64,000 bases of DNA from Erpobdella octoculata (lineage: Eukaryota; Annelida; Clitellata; Hirudinida; Erpobdellidae): positions 4,127,455 to 4,191,454 of the forward strand of contig OZ022243.1 of NCBI GenBank assembly GCA_963978895.1. The letters run 5' to 3'. Each line of letters opens with the position of its first letter. The stretch's first letter is position 1. Below the pieces are notes generated by a model. It searched no databases. It worked only from the letters and a program-made list of their open reading frames with translations, and had not been told where the DNA came from. This document shows positions 51,917 to 64,000 of this stretch, in pieces. The translations under genes were made by a program, and so were the position numbers.

Positions 51917-54055
51917 GGTTGATGATATCCTATTCTATGGTGCACTGAAAAATATCGATTGTTTAATGGTTGTGGTGTTCTGTTTCTAAAATGATGGAAA
52001 ATTCACGTTGATTGATGTTAATATCTGTGTAGTTCTTTTTCACTTCATAGTACCTTTGAAGAATAAAAATATTTAAAAAGAAATAAATTACAATTGCATT
52101 AAATAACAAATACAAATTTAAATAAATTCACTAAAGTTTATTAAATTAAATTTATAAAAAAAAGAAACCATATAAGAAACATGAAAAGAACCTGATTGAC
52201 CATGAAATTTTACATGCATACACATTTTATATGTGATCAAGACATAGATATATATATACTTATGTAGACATGCATCTAAGCATGTTTATTGTTCATATAT
52301 TTGTGTTTATGTATGAATGTCTGTATGTATGTGTGTAGTTATATATATATATATATATACATACACACACTAGTGGTTTTGCCCCAAGGACGGATGTTTT
52401 AAAATTATGATGAACTTTGGATACATTTTTTGGATTAATGTTTATTAATTATTTTGTTATTTATTTATTTATAACATTACAAGGAAAATTTTTTTATCGT
52501 TCGTATGCATTCCAAAACAAATAAAAAGAAAATAAATAGATTAAAATAATAATTTTTTATATTTTGAATTAATTTAAGTAAGGTAAATCTTTTTTAATTT
52601 ATTTAATTATATAAAAATATATAAAAAATGTATTTAAACAATTATTTATTCTATAAAAATTAACTTGCCATAGATAGCAGATCGTCACACAAAAACGTCT
52701 TACACAGACATCTTACACGGACGGACTTACACAGACATGGGCTATTATATATATTAATATCTGCTCTCTTAAAAGGAAGCCTAAAGAACAATTGCCACTT
52801 CAAATATACCCACCTATTTCTTCCTTTTTGAGAAGAAAAGAATTTTGTGAATGAGATAGAAATAAATAGAAAGAGAAACATAAAGAGAGAAGTTTATACA
52901 AATTGAAACATATGTCAATCCTTTTTGAAGTATACACTCAATCAACATCCTGTTTTCATTTGAAAGTCTGACCTAATTTTAAGTCGCAGCCTTAACTATG
53001 GTTTTACTAAACATATAAATTATTATAAATCTCTTCTAACTGAGGTCAAAAATGAGTGCCTGACTGTGTAGGAAGAACTCAACATGTAATGCTCAGCTTT
53101 AATGGTAATCCTTGCATTATTCTGTTAAATTACAGTTTACGTTACAGACACAAATGTAACACTATAGCGCCAGATGAACAGATTAAAACAATCTAATTAT
53201 GCTAATTTTTACTGAAGGTATTTCTAAGCGATTTCAGCCTGGTGTCATCAGATACATGACATTTTAACAAAGATATCTTTTTATAAAACCAGCAGGGATG
53301 AACAAAATATAAAAAAATAAGAATAAAACAAATAAACAATAAAAAACATTTCTATGTTAGCAGCAATTTAATGGAAGAAACACTACTTTAAAAATCTCAA
53401 ATGACGAATAAATTCTTAAAAAAATTGTAGAACTTTTAACGAATCATTACTAATTTCAAATTCCAATGTCATATTATTTACCTTTATTAAGGAGTTTATT
53501 ATAGGCCAGGGCAATCAAATTGAATAAGAAAATAAATAATAATGATTTAATATTAGTGATGTAACTGGATAATGGTATGGTAAAGGTGCAATGAAAAAGT
53601 GTAACTAAATTATGGAAAAAAATAAAAGTTCAGTTGACATTGATAATGATTGAATTTTACATTAGAATTTCATAGAAATCCATTGACAGTGCATTTACCG
53701 TCAACAGCACAAATGGCAATTGACAAAGTGGCATAAAAGCTCTGAAAAAACCTGAAAAGGTTAAAAATATTGTGGAAACTATGTTAAAACTTTTATATAC
53801 CAATCACAAGGTCAAACACTACCAGTAATTAATTTGCACATAACCTTGACCCCTCTTGAAGAGGATACGACTGAATGAACAAAGTCTTCATTTATTTTCT
53901 TTTTAATTACTATAAGCTTTATAAATTACAAATAGAGAATAAATAACAATATAACGGGAAGGTTCGAAACATGACTAATCTTTGGAGTCGAACTATCACC
54001 AGCCATTTTTGATCCCACTGTCAATAGCAGCTTCAATCTTAGGTCTTTCTTAATG
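51917..54055. other. FDX1 to EIF2B3 intergenic region, left part
   Basis: No gene. Simple repeats (TA and TATG types) at 52300-52365. A segment at 53640-53860 has weak likeness to 61640-61800 (GACAGTGC, ATTGTGGAAACTA/ATTGTAGAAACTA). The divergent promoters of FDX1 and EIF2B3 are likely at the two ends of this gap. Confidence 0.4.
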
Positions 54056-54059
54056 TAAT

Positions 54060-54560
54060 TTCACATCAAATAATAATAACATTGATTTATAAAGAGCCAG
54101 TAGCAGAGCTTCAGAGGCGCGTGGGATCACGTCCAAATACCTTGAAAAGATATGTGTTTTCAGGAGCTTTTTGACATTGTTGAGAATCTTATTGATGGTG
54201 GAAGTGAGTTACAGATGGATGGGGAGCAATAGCTGGTCTATTGGTGAATTTTGAGCAGATAACAGGTTGAAAAAGTGAGAAAGAGTTAGACAAATGGAAT
54301 TGTTTATTGCTGTGATGAGTTTGTTTAAGTAAGGTGGGTTACTAGTGCTGAACATTTTGTAGGTTAACAGAGCAATCCTGGAGATAATTCTATAGGAAGC
54401 CAAAGTAGTATGCAGCGATGAGAAGAAGTGACTGTAGCTGAACAATAAACAATTGGTGGTGACTTCGGTGAACTGATCCTGGATGAGCTGAAGTTTACCC
54501 AAGCAAGTCGATTCTATTCTATAGAGCAGAGAAGTTGCAATAGTCCAGTCTAGAGTCTAG
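54060..54560 (-). mobile_element. CR1-like LINE reverse-transcriptase C-terminal fragment
   Basis: The minus strand reads SYRIISRIALLTYKMFSTSN, then PPYLNKLI, and after breaks LLKTHIFSRYLDVIPR. This is the thumb/C-terminal pattern of CR1/L2-type LINEs. It is frameshifted and not functional. Confidence 0.6.
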
Positions 54561-55310
54561 ATGTGACTAGGCTGAATGCAAAATTGCTAGCAGTCTCAGT
54601 AGAGAATAAAATAGAGGGCATACAATTCAGGGCCTACTGTACTGTACTGTAAATGAAAGTTATAGGCCTTTAGTATTTTAGTACTTTAGTTGAAGAGAGT
54701 GACACCTAGCAATATAACATCTGAAGATGTAAAAAGAGTGGTGCTAGCGATGTCTATTGAAATTATTTTTCTGAATTTATTGAGTTGCTGTTGCTGAGGT
54801 GAGCCAAGGACTGGACAATTTCCACTGTAACTGAGCAATTAATTAACCAATAACTACTAACATGTGACACTAAATAATCAAATGGAAAACAAATTTAGTT
54901 GAAGAAATAAATATTTAGCGCCAAATAACCATTAACTGACTGCAATCAATAATAAAATCTTACTTTTGGCCGATTACATACAGCAGACAACGCAAACGTA
55001 ACTTTTATGAACAATAATACAAGGACAACACATACACAACATATAGATTATCTTATGTTTTTAACTTAACAAATAAAAAATATTTTATTTAATTTTAATT
55101 TTTAATTTAATATTTAATATTTAAATTTTTTAAATTTATTAAATTAATTAAATTAAAAGCAATTTTATAAAAGTATACTTACTCTATGCTGTTTATAACA
55201 TATGGATCTCTTCTTTTAAGTTCGGCTATTATCGTTGATGATTAAGTGTTTCACGCATTTTTGCAATATATATATATATTTTTTTTTAAGGAATATTTAA
55301 AGTAACTAAT
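54560..55310. other. EIF2B3 upstream region
   Basis: No gene recognised. The last few hundred bases should contain the EIF2B3 promoter; only a TATATATATA run at 55267 is notable. Confidence 0.4.
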
Positions 55311-58300
55311 ATGTTTGGACGCAGTTCTAAAAAAAAACGAGTGCCCGAGTTCCAAGCTATTATAATGGCTGCAGGCAGGGGTTCACGCATGATGCAACTC
55401 ACTTCAGACATGCCCAAAGCTTTACTACCAGTTGCAAACAAGCCAATGATATGGTATCCTGTAAATCTTTTAGAAAAGAATGGTTTCAAAGGTAGGTTAT
55501 GAGCCAGCCCTCTAGTAAGAAGAATAAATTATAAAAAGAATTGAAAGCTTTTATAATTACATTTATATTTATACAGTCATAAACTTAATTTGCTGAATGT
55601 TATTATTTAAATTACAAATGATTTTTTAAAATAGATGTCACAATTGTTGTAACGAAGTCATCCAAATCAGATATCAAAAAAATGTTAGAGGAGTGTATTC
55701 AGGTTTGAGTTTAATTTGATTGTTTGTGTGGTCGATATTTTAAATTTGTTTGTTTAATTACGAATGTTAATTAAATATAATTTTTTAAATGTATGAATGT
55801 TTTATTTAATGATATACAATTTGTATTTATAAAAATATATTTCCCACTCCAGTAATTTTGAAACAATATTTTATTACCGGTTTTATGGCATATTTGCATT
55901 GGTTGCAATATAATTTTTTGGTTTTTATGTTTTTTAAAAGCTCCTAGATTTCATCATTTTAAGAAAAAGATAAAGATTACTATTGTTTATTAATTTTTTA
56001 TTAAACAATTTTTACTTAGGTAGAAATACAAATTAATTACCATTGCATACCTGAGAATGTCAGCCTTGAAGACTTTGGTACTGTTGATGCCCTTAAAATG
56101 ATGAAAATCACTGTTGGTTTTTTATTGTTGATTATTACTTTTTTTTACAATGTTGTTATATTACTTTTTCAATAAGTTGTCTTACTAAATATTAATAAGT
56201 AAATTAAATTTCACTAAAGATTTTTAGTTTTAATTATTTTGTTTATTTGCTTTAATATATGTTCATTTATCTAAATTTTACAATCTCAAATGATTTAACA
56301 AAAAATTAATTTTTAATATTTCCAGCATGATGTTCTCATCCTGTCTTGTGACCTCATCTGCGACTTCTTTTCGCTTAACAAGATGGCTGACATTCACAGG
56401 ACGCACGACGCATCAGTTACGGTTATGCTCTGCCCTGCTCCCAAAGTCAAGGAAACGCCCGTTCCTCTGCCGAAAGTAAATCGTGTGCTCGGTGTGTATT
56501 TTATTATCGGATTTGTTTATTAAAATGAAATCTTTATTTTATTTTAATTCATTTTATAATTAAAAAATTTTGAAGTCATATTTTATTAAACAAAATAAAT
56601 GTTTAAAATTTATCGAGTTTTGAAAAAAGCTTCATAAAAATTATTTTAGAAAAAGAGTATTGCGGCGTTGACGGACGACACCCAGAGAAGGTTGTCTTCC
56701 TGTCCCCAGAGTCGAACATGGAAGAGGGTATCACGTTTAGTGCAGCTCAAATTAAAAGGTTTGTACTTGAAACATTTTTTATTCATAAGTAAAAGATCAA
56801 AGTTTGAGCATAAGGTTAGTTACAGTTTTCATACAATGCATCTCTGTATAGCCAGGAGGAACTGTGTTTGTTGTGGTACTCTGTTTTTTTTCTGCTTTTT
56901 TGTATGTTGTGGTTGAAAAAAAAACTGTAACAAACCCCATCAGTTTTCAGTCGATTTTTTGTTTTATTTGAAAAGTTTGTTTGTTAATTATACTGTTTCC
57001 TTTAATTTATATTATTATTTTTCTAATTAAATTCCTCTGTTAAGTTTTCCAAAGTTAATTTGTAATTATTTTATTCTAACTTATTGTAATAGCTCAATTA
57101 ACATATACGTTACAAATGTTATTGTTTTTAAAATCAACCGACGTATGCATGTTTTCCATGACATTCAAGGACTCCCTTCATTCAACTATCTCCCGACCTC
57201 ATCGACTGTCACATGTACATGATCAGAAAGGACGTACTGAAGTTGATGAACAACGACGTACTGAAGTCGAAGAGCAAAGACGACGACAAGTTGGTTTGTT
57301 TCGCTCTTTTTAATCTGCTTTTTTGTTTAATAATATATATTCAAGCACTGCTTTGTTGGTTTAATTTGTATATTCATGTACTGCTTTGTTGGTTTGCTTT
57401 GTTTGTTTGATTTGTATATTAAGTCGTGACATTGTTTATCAATTACATTTGTTTATATTTTTAGATTTTTATCACTAAGAATGGAATTTCTTCCCTGGTT
57501 GGTCGAACAATCTACACGAAGGCCTCCGTCCGAAAAGAAGAAAAATATTTTCAGTTTCAGTCAGTTAACATTTGATATTTTACAATGATAAATATTTTAA
57601 TAAATTAACTATTTAAGTTATATTTATGTTTATACTTTTCCATGCATTGGAATGGTTATTTTGAATAATTGAATGTTACTTATGTTCTTAATAAGTATAT
57701 TAGAGCTGAACAGGTAATGAATTCTTTGAGATTAGTGCTAAAAGAATTACCAAATACTGATGATTGGTTTCCTTTCAGTTTTTTTATATATTTTTAAATA
57801 ACCACCTTTAATTACTTTTGCTTTATTAAACAAGTAAATTAAAACACAAATTTTGCAATCAATTTTTTCTTATATTACTCTTTTATTTTATATTAAAGTC
57901 GCAAATGTTCTGCTAGTCACGAATATAAATTATTATATTTCTTCCCATATAAAAATGAAATTAATTAAAATTAACTAAATTAATTGACTTATTGTAAAAC
58001 TAATAATTGAATATTGCATTGTCTTCTATTTTGAGCATGTATGCAAAATTTGAAAAAAATCTATCATCAGGAAGTGACTCAAAAATTGATTGCAAGATTT
58101 GAAACAGACAGAGAAACAGAGACGACGAGTAGATAAAAGCATTGTAGAAAAACATGTGCAACAATTAAGTCAAATTGATCTATGAATTATCTACTGAATG
58201 CATTGCCAATGCAGTTTAAAGACTAATTTTAAAAGTGTATTAAAATAGCACCAGCTTGAGGATTCTGATTGTAAAGTATTATATTGGTAAATTGGTCGCC

Positions 58301-59994
58301 AGACATTTCTAGATTGTAAAGTATTATTATCAGTAAAATATTCACTTGGCATCTCTAATACAGAACAAATTTCATCTCTTATAGACGTCAACGTGGATTC
58401 ATCTAACAAAGATTTGGAAATGATTGACAACAAAGACGCAAAAGGAGATGAAGCTCTCCATAATCTTCTTGATGACATTCAATGTTATGCCTTCGTTGCC
58501 GATGATGAGATCATGTGCATTAGGGCCAGTACATTAGTTACTTATTGTGAAGCTAACAGGATGGTCAGTAATTTTGTACATGTAATCTAAAATGGTTTAA
58601 TGTCAAGCTATCAATAATGTAACCAGTTATTATTTAATCTCATGCTATTGATATGTAACCTAATGTTGTTTAATATCACGCTATAGGTATTTAACCTAAT
58701 TTTGTTTAATGTCATAATATTGATACTAGATTACATGTATTATGTTATGTGATATTAATATTAATATATTTCAATGTTTTTTAGTCAGATGTTTATGACC
58801 AGTGATGTGACGTGTTTTATGTGAAATGATCATTTGGCATGAGAAAATTTCTCACGCGTGTGCCGTGATGTTTTTTCGGCGTGGTAATTCGCTGTTTTTT
58901 TTCACAGATTGCTAAAAGGCAAGCTAAGATAGACAAGTCAAAACCTCAAGTTAAATCTTCTCAAGTAATTAGCATTATGTATATAGTTTGAATTATGCTA
59001 AGTTGTTTTTTTTGTGGCTTATAAGTTTACGAACATCATTCCTCTGTAATAAATCCAGTTTACAAGGTTGTAAATTTAAAATAAAACAGAATGGAAGTTT
59101 GTTCAATTAACTTTTTCTAGATAGTCATCGCTTTTAACCATTGCAGATATGTCCAGACAGTCTGATGGGTGTGGGTCTGAAGTCGGGAGAAAAGCTGGTG
59201 ATCAAGGGTTCCGTGGTCGGGGACCATTGCAACATCGGTGACAACGCCAAGGTGATTAATTCTGTCATCATGGATCACGTGACCATCGGCAGCAAGTGAG
59301 TTCGGTGGCTTATGGTTGTTTAGAATTTTAGGTTGGCAGTACTAGAGTGTTTTGATATCATGATAGCAATGAGGAAAATGAGGTTTTTGCTTCACAAATT
59401 CTTGGTCCTTGTATTTTTTAACTGGACATTGAAGAGCTGTAGACAGAAAATTTGGAGTTTCTGCTACGAGGCTGTGGGATCTGTCTGTGATTCAACCCTC
59501 TAAGTATTTCATGAAACTGCTGAAATTTGCTTGTTTTTGGTCCAATAGTTTATGGATTAAAGCTGCTTAAAATATATAGGTTGAACAAGCTGAATTGAAT
59601 AGTTCAATGAGGTAACGGAAATACTGCTAATGACACTGTTATAACTTGTTGTTTTGTAGTGTTACGCTGTCTGGATGTATTATCTGCAGCAATGTACACA
59701 TTGAGAACAAAACTGATATGAAAGACTGTCTTGTCAGTAAAGGTCAAAAAGTACAAGCAGGTAAAAAAAAAATTTCACATTTGAAAATTATTACAAATTT
59801 TGTGCGATTAAATTTTTAAGTATACTTAGTTACTACGAGGAACTCTTTAGTCTGTTTGCTAATTTACATTCAATGACTATCTGTTTTGCTGGAGATCTGT
59901 TATAAATAATAATGTTTTCATCTCTACGGTTACAGGTAGCCATTCCAATAAAGAGTTTCTCAGTATGAGTCAAATGATGGAGATTGATGATTGA
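55311..59994 (+). CDS. EIF2B3: translation initiation factor eIF2B subunit gamma
   Basis: Twelve exons give 458 residues with all phases agreeing: 55311-55491, 55635-55702, 56020-56112, 56326-56491, 56650-56758, 57170-57289, 57465-57559, 58385-58563, 58908-58964, 59147-59295, 59660-59760, 59936-59994. The human protein has about 452. The N-terminal nucleotidyltransferase-like domain has MAAGRGSRM (19-27), [20 protein letters not shown] and [14 protein letters not shown]. The linker has [12 protein letters not shown] and [11 protein letters not shown]. The C-terminal left-handed beta helix has repeated hexad-like segments ([58 protein letters not shown]). It belongs to the eIF2B complex that exchanges GDP for GTP on eIF2 in the cytosol. 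The exon 6 acceptor (57169) has a poor pyrimidine tract. AATAAA at 60395-60400 is a possible poly(A) signal. Confidence 0.95.
57836..58145. repeat. dispersed repeat family B in EIF2B3 intron 7
   Basis: It shares AACTAATAATTGAATATTGC, CTATCATCAGGAAGTGACTC and the ACAGACAGAGAAACAG tail with the TIMELESS intron at 42860-43165. It also shares AAAACACAAATTTTGCAATC with 42350-42375. Confidence 0.8.
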
Positions 59995-60019
59995 TTATAT
60001 TTCACGGTCCGATCATCTA

Positions 60020-60695
60020 CAGTTGTCATTGTTTCTTCTCATATTTTTGTTGTTTGTTATCTATTTTATTTTAATTAGTTTAAACACTTTTTCGTGGCGA
60101 CACTGACATGTTTAGAACCATGATTGTATCTGGTGAAATTTTATATAAAAAAAAGTAAATTTTTGTGAGTTATTGTTTGCATATATTTTTAATCTAGCTG
60201 TGTTTTGGCTCTGGACAAATCAACATTTTTAATATTTAGAAGTGAAAAATACACGGATGAGATTACGTATACTTTTTCACCAGGGACAGAGTATTGTAGG
60301 AACAGAGTTTTTCGTCTGTTTCCCATGCCAAAGATTTGCTCAGTTTTCCGTATTTGTCTAGTTTAGGTTTTTTACTTTGTTTATGAGATAAACAAATAAA
60401 TGATCACTAAGTAAGAATTTAGCTGCTAAACAAGCAATTTATGAAAATGTTTACACACCATATCCTTATGTACCCTCAGGCAGCAGTATTTAATATGTGT
60501 TGCGTTATTGGTTTTTTTCGTTCGCTCAAAATATGTTAAAGAAATCTTTTACTTAGATGGGTGCAACTTTCTACACTTAATCGAAAAGCTTTTTTTGGAA
60601 GAGCCAAAATAACGTTTGGAAGGGTTAATCCTCTTGATCTTCCCCCAGTGATTTCGCCCATTGGTTTAATCTAGTTGCATTCGTTTTAAAATCTG
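60020..60695. other. EIF2B3 3' flank
   Basis: It includes the presumed 3' UTR up to about 60420; the rest shows no gene. Confidence 0.5.
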
Positions 60696-60699
60696 TTTA

Positions 60700-61003
60700 A
60701 TAATGTACAAAATAAAAAATTGCCTTTCTCCTCTCTACTTAACTAATTTAGTACATATCCCTCCTAAGTCTGGTCTTCGTTCTTCTCGTAATCACTCTCG
60801 CATGTTCACTATTAAGCATTCTTTTGCTAAACGCTCTTTCTCCTACTCTGGTCACTATCTCTGGAACTCTCTTCCTTCTTCTCTTACTAACTCTACTTCT
60901 CTCACAGTTTTCCGGCGTGGACTTAAAACATATCTGTTTAATAAGTTCACGACCGAGCGCTATTGAACACTGCGGAAATAGCGCTATATAAATGATTGAT
61001 TGA
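60700..61003 (+). mobile_element. CR1-like LINE 3' end
   Basis: An open frame 60703-60966 encodes the LINE C-terminus: MYKIKNCLSPLYL, HSFAKRSFSYSGHYLWNSLP, SLTVFRRGLKTYLFNK. The non-coding tail is GCGCTATATAAATGATTGAT. This is the best-kept copy of the family found at 9345 and 20335. The 5' part is absent. Confidence 0.75.
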
Positions 61004-61009
61004 ACCGCA

Positions 61010-62387
61010 AAGCCAGCCAAATTTTCTTGGGCGGATCAGTACTTGCCAGAGGAGAGAATCAGTATACTTGCGAGAGGAAGCTCAAAATTTTCAAACACTT
61101 TCATAACTGAGGGAAGAGGTAATTTTTTAAAAATTTTCACAGGCTGCCATATAAAATTTTAAAATTTCCGTGGGTGCTCGCGACGATTTGTAGGGGGCGG
61201 TGTTTCCCATGGCCACGCGGCTGGCATTAGCTTAGAGGGGTCTTCATTGAAGAGAAGGTTTTAACCGGTTTAAAAATCAAAACACTTTTTGGTCATATAT
61301 TTGAACTTCAGTCAGAAACGCAATGCAACCTCAAATAACTTTTTTTTAATATTCCAATAATAGCATTTATGTTATGTAAAAAACTCATTTTTCAAATGTT
61401 TGATTAAAAACAAATGAAAAGGGCCTAAAATAATTTCTACTAAAATTATTTCGTCCGTCTCTGCCGATAAGCTTGTTTTTGTTGGGGATGCCGAAAATAT
61501 TTTTTTTCAGCGATGAATCTTTCGAACGTCTGCAGCCAAACGCTTTTTTTGTTTATATTTTTATGTGAGTAGTTTCATTAGTTTAGTCTAGAAAGGTTGT
61601 TATCTATTTCTCAGGATAATTTCTTTCAAAGTCTACTAATTTTCAAACTACAAAGTGTGAAACGTCCACCACACACTCAAACACAATTTACAAACGATAA
61701 ATCGAATTGACAGTGCGCTCATTGTCAATAGCCTAAATTGAAATTGATGGTGCGATGTGAAATCTGTAAAAAAAAACAGCTAAATATTGTAGAAACTACG
61801 TTATATCACTAAAAGTAGAATATTTTGCAAAATTTAGTTTGGGCATGTCCCAGTTGTATTCCTTCTGAAAAAGGTAGTTGTAAACTGAGGAAGCTAGTAA
61901 CGTGACTGCTGTTTGTATTTATATTCAGGTCTAAAATTAGGTGGGAAATTTGAGCTGCACAAGAAGTTTTCAGCATTGCACGGTCATTAACAATAATCTT
62001 GTATATATACATATAAACAAACAATAAATATATGTATACCTATATATTTGTTAGCAAAGTATTGTTTTATCCTTCTCTTTTTACTAAGCCTGATTATTAT
62101 CCTCTGCCAGCAGAGTTTGTTCAACTCGATTTTAAGTTTAAAAGCTGTTTAAATTGTTAAAACTACTATTTATCAATATATGTATATAGTTTAAGAACTA
62201 ATCATTCAGTACATGAATTCAATTTTTACTTAAAATAAACAGTTACTTAATTCGAACAGCATTTTTCGTGGTTATTCTGCTGTCTAATTTGAAAGAAGAC
62301 CTAGCAAAAACTTAAATACCAACAGATCTGCGGCTAGATGGCAGTTTAACAAAGTTAAGTGACACAAAAACCGTTCTTGAATTTCAG
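61010..62387. other. intergenic or first intron of the receptor gene
   Basis: No exon recognised. If the receptor's signal-peptide exon lies in the window it should be here, but I could not identify it. Confidence 0.4.
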
Positions 62388-63409
62388 GTTTGTCCCGAGT
62401 TTACGAAGTTGATACTTTGACATGTCGCTGTACTGCTAGGCGAGACTGTATACCTAAGAAAAACATCTGTGTAACGGATGGGGTGTGCTATGCGGTGACC
62501 TTAATTTCAAGATATTCGGACAGTCCTGTCACTGAATACGGGTTTGTTATTTTAATTTGATAAATGACTCCTTTGTTGTGGACCATCTGTTTGATGTAAC
62601 AGTGAAATATTTATTTATTTGTAAAACTTAATTTTTACAAATGTTAATTTTTACCATCTGTATGATGTAACAGTGAAATATTTATTTATTTGTGAAACTT
62701 AATTTTCTATCGTGATTAGCTCGATTAGTGGTTTCTGCGTTGATTTTCGAATGACTTTCTTTCTTTTTTTTAGTAGTTTTCTGTTTCTAAGATAACTGTG
62801 TGATGCTCAGAGCATTTAAATTTCAGAAATGACAATTTGATGTTAAGTTAGACTCATCTGCATAATTTATTCTATAGCTTTGCTGTGCAAGCCTGGTTTT
62901 AACAATCTGGTCCCTTATGCAACTTACTTTTATATAAATTGTTTTTAAAGAGTAATAATAATAGATTGCATTTGAATAATTTTGCCAGTGATTTTAATTT
63001 ACTCTAACAGGCAACTTTACCAGTTCTAATTATATGACTCCAGCAACTACATATATAAAACTATAGTTGCAAAAAGTCAAATAGGCCGTGTTATCAGGCG
63101 TGTTATCAGACGTTGGCGAGTTGAATCGTTCTCTCTTTGACGTGTTACAGAAAGGTCAAGGCCACTGAGCTTTGTGAGGGAAGCTATATAAATATTTGTC
63201 ACTGATTGAATTTTTTTTTTCTTTAAGTTGTCACAATGCTGAAGTTCTGCACCCAGTTGGAAATCCTTTCGTCTGTCATTACAATCACCAGAAGGCTCAT
63301 CTGAATGCGATCTCGTGCTGCAAAAACGAGGATTTCTGCAACGAGCAACCCCAGAACCGGCCCACCCTCGGTCCGGCTCCTAAGCCAATCGTAAAGGATC
63401 GAGAGCCAG
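62388..63409 (+). CDS. TGF-beta/activin type I receptor, ectodomain exons (partial)
   Basis: Exons 62388-62541 and 63228-63409 join in phase 2. They encode a three-finger ectodomain with ten cysteines: CRC, RDC, NIC, GVC, YGC, FVC, SCC and FC followed by N. The CCxxxxFCN ending is typical of type I and II receptors. NICVTDGVCYAV and HPVGNPFVC resemble the ALK4/ALK5 (baboon) group more than the BMP type I receptors, so I favour an activin/TGF-beta type I receptor. The signal-peptide exon and the transmembrane, GS and kinase exons are not in the window. The last exon ends in phase 1 at a GTGTGT donor. Confidence 0.8.

Positions 63410-64000
<591 letters not shown>

Noticed and set aside
52370..52400. 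ACTAGTGGTTTTGCCCC as a reversed Helitron end
   Set aside because: ACTAG fits, but no hairpin and no matching 5' end were found.

Overview
The window is nuclear DNA from an invertebrate animal. The evidence is intron-split genes with GT-AG borders, a 29-exon TIMELESS/timeout gene, an activin/TGF-beta-type receptor, an adrenodoxin, an eIF2B subunit, and several families of animal transposons (Helitron, hAT, CR1-like LINE, Copia, Penelope-like, tRNA-derived SINE). The DNA is very AT-rich. Lectins of the PAN plus C-type-lectin kind and the W-C/W-W/YCR-type domain at 26.7-27.4 kb fit a lophotrochozoan such as an annelid or mollusc, but I cannot name the species.

Left part (1-24.2 kb): a tandem array of a small secreted lectin gene on the minus strand. 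Units 2 (about 4.98-13.96 kb) and 3 (about 13.96-24.16 kb) each hold a complete three-exon gene. Unit 1 shows the first two exons at the left edge plus a broken chimeric copy near 4 kb. The units carry the same old Copia, LINE, Helitron and 5S-derived insertions in the same places. They differ by later events: a Penelope-like element with a hammerhead-type ribozyme motif and a foldback MITE in unit 2 only, deletions in unit 2, and large expansions of TATG, TA and 20-bp repeats. This makes the array a natural before/after record of insertions.

Middle (24.2-32.2 kb): transposon-rich DNA. It holds a hAT-type element with an 8-bp target duplication nested inside another inverted-repeat element, two exons of an unrecognised secreted-type domain protein, a satellite of about 128 bp in mixed orientations, and a second copy of a composite hAT fragment.

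Right part (32.2-64 kb): conserved housekeeping genes. TIMELESS (minus, 46733 to 32225) could be reconstructed as 29 exons whose reading phases all agree, giving 1538 codons. FDX1 (adrenodoxin, minus, 4 exons, 166 residues) lies upstream of it. EIF2B3 (plus, 12 exons, 458 residues) is divergent from FDX1. Two ectodomain exons of a TGF-beta/activin type I receptor (plus) run off the right edge. TIMELESS introns hold minisatellites, a SINE with a perfect empty-site control, and duplicated splice sites. The window ends inside a TA microsatellite, which looks like a contig end. These genes do not form one pathway; replication-fork protection, mitochondrial electron transfer, translation initiation and signalling are simply neighbours. 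I found no new multi-gene system; the most notable signals are the ribozyme motifs, the paralogue comparisons and the duplicated splice sites.
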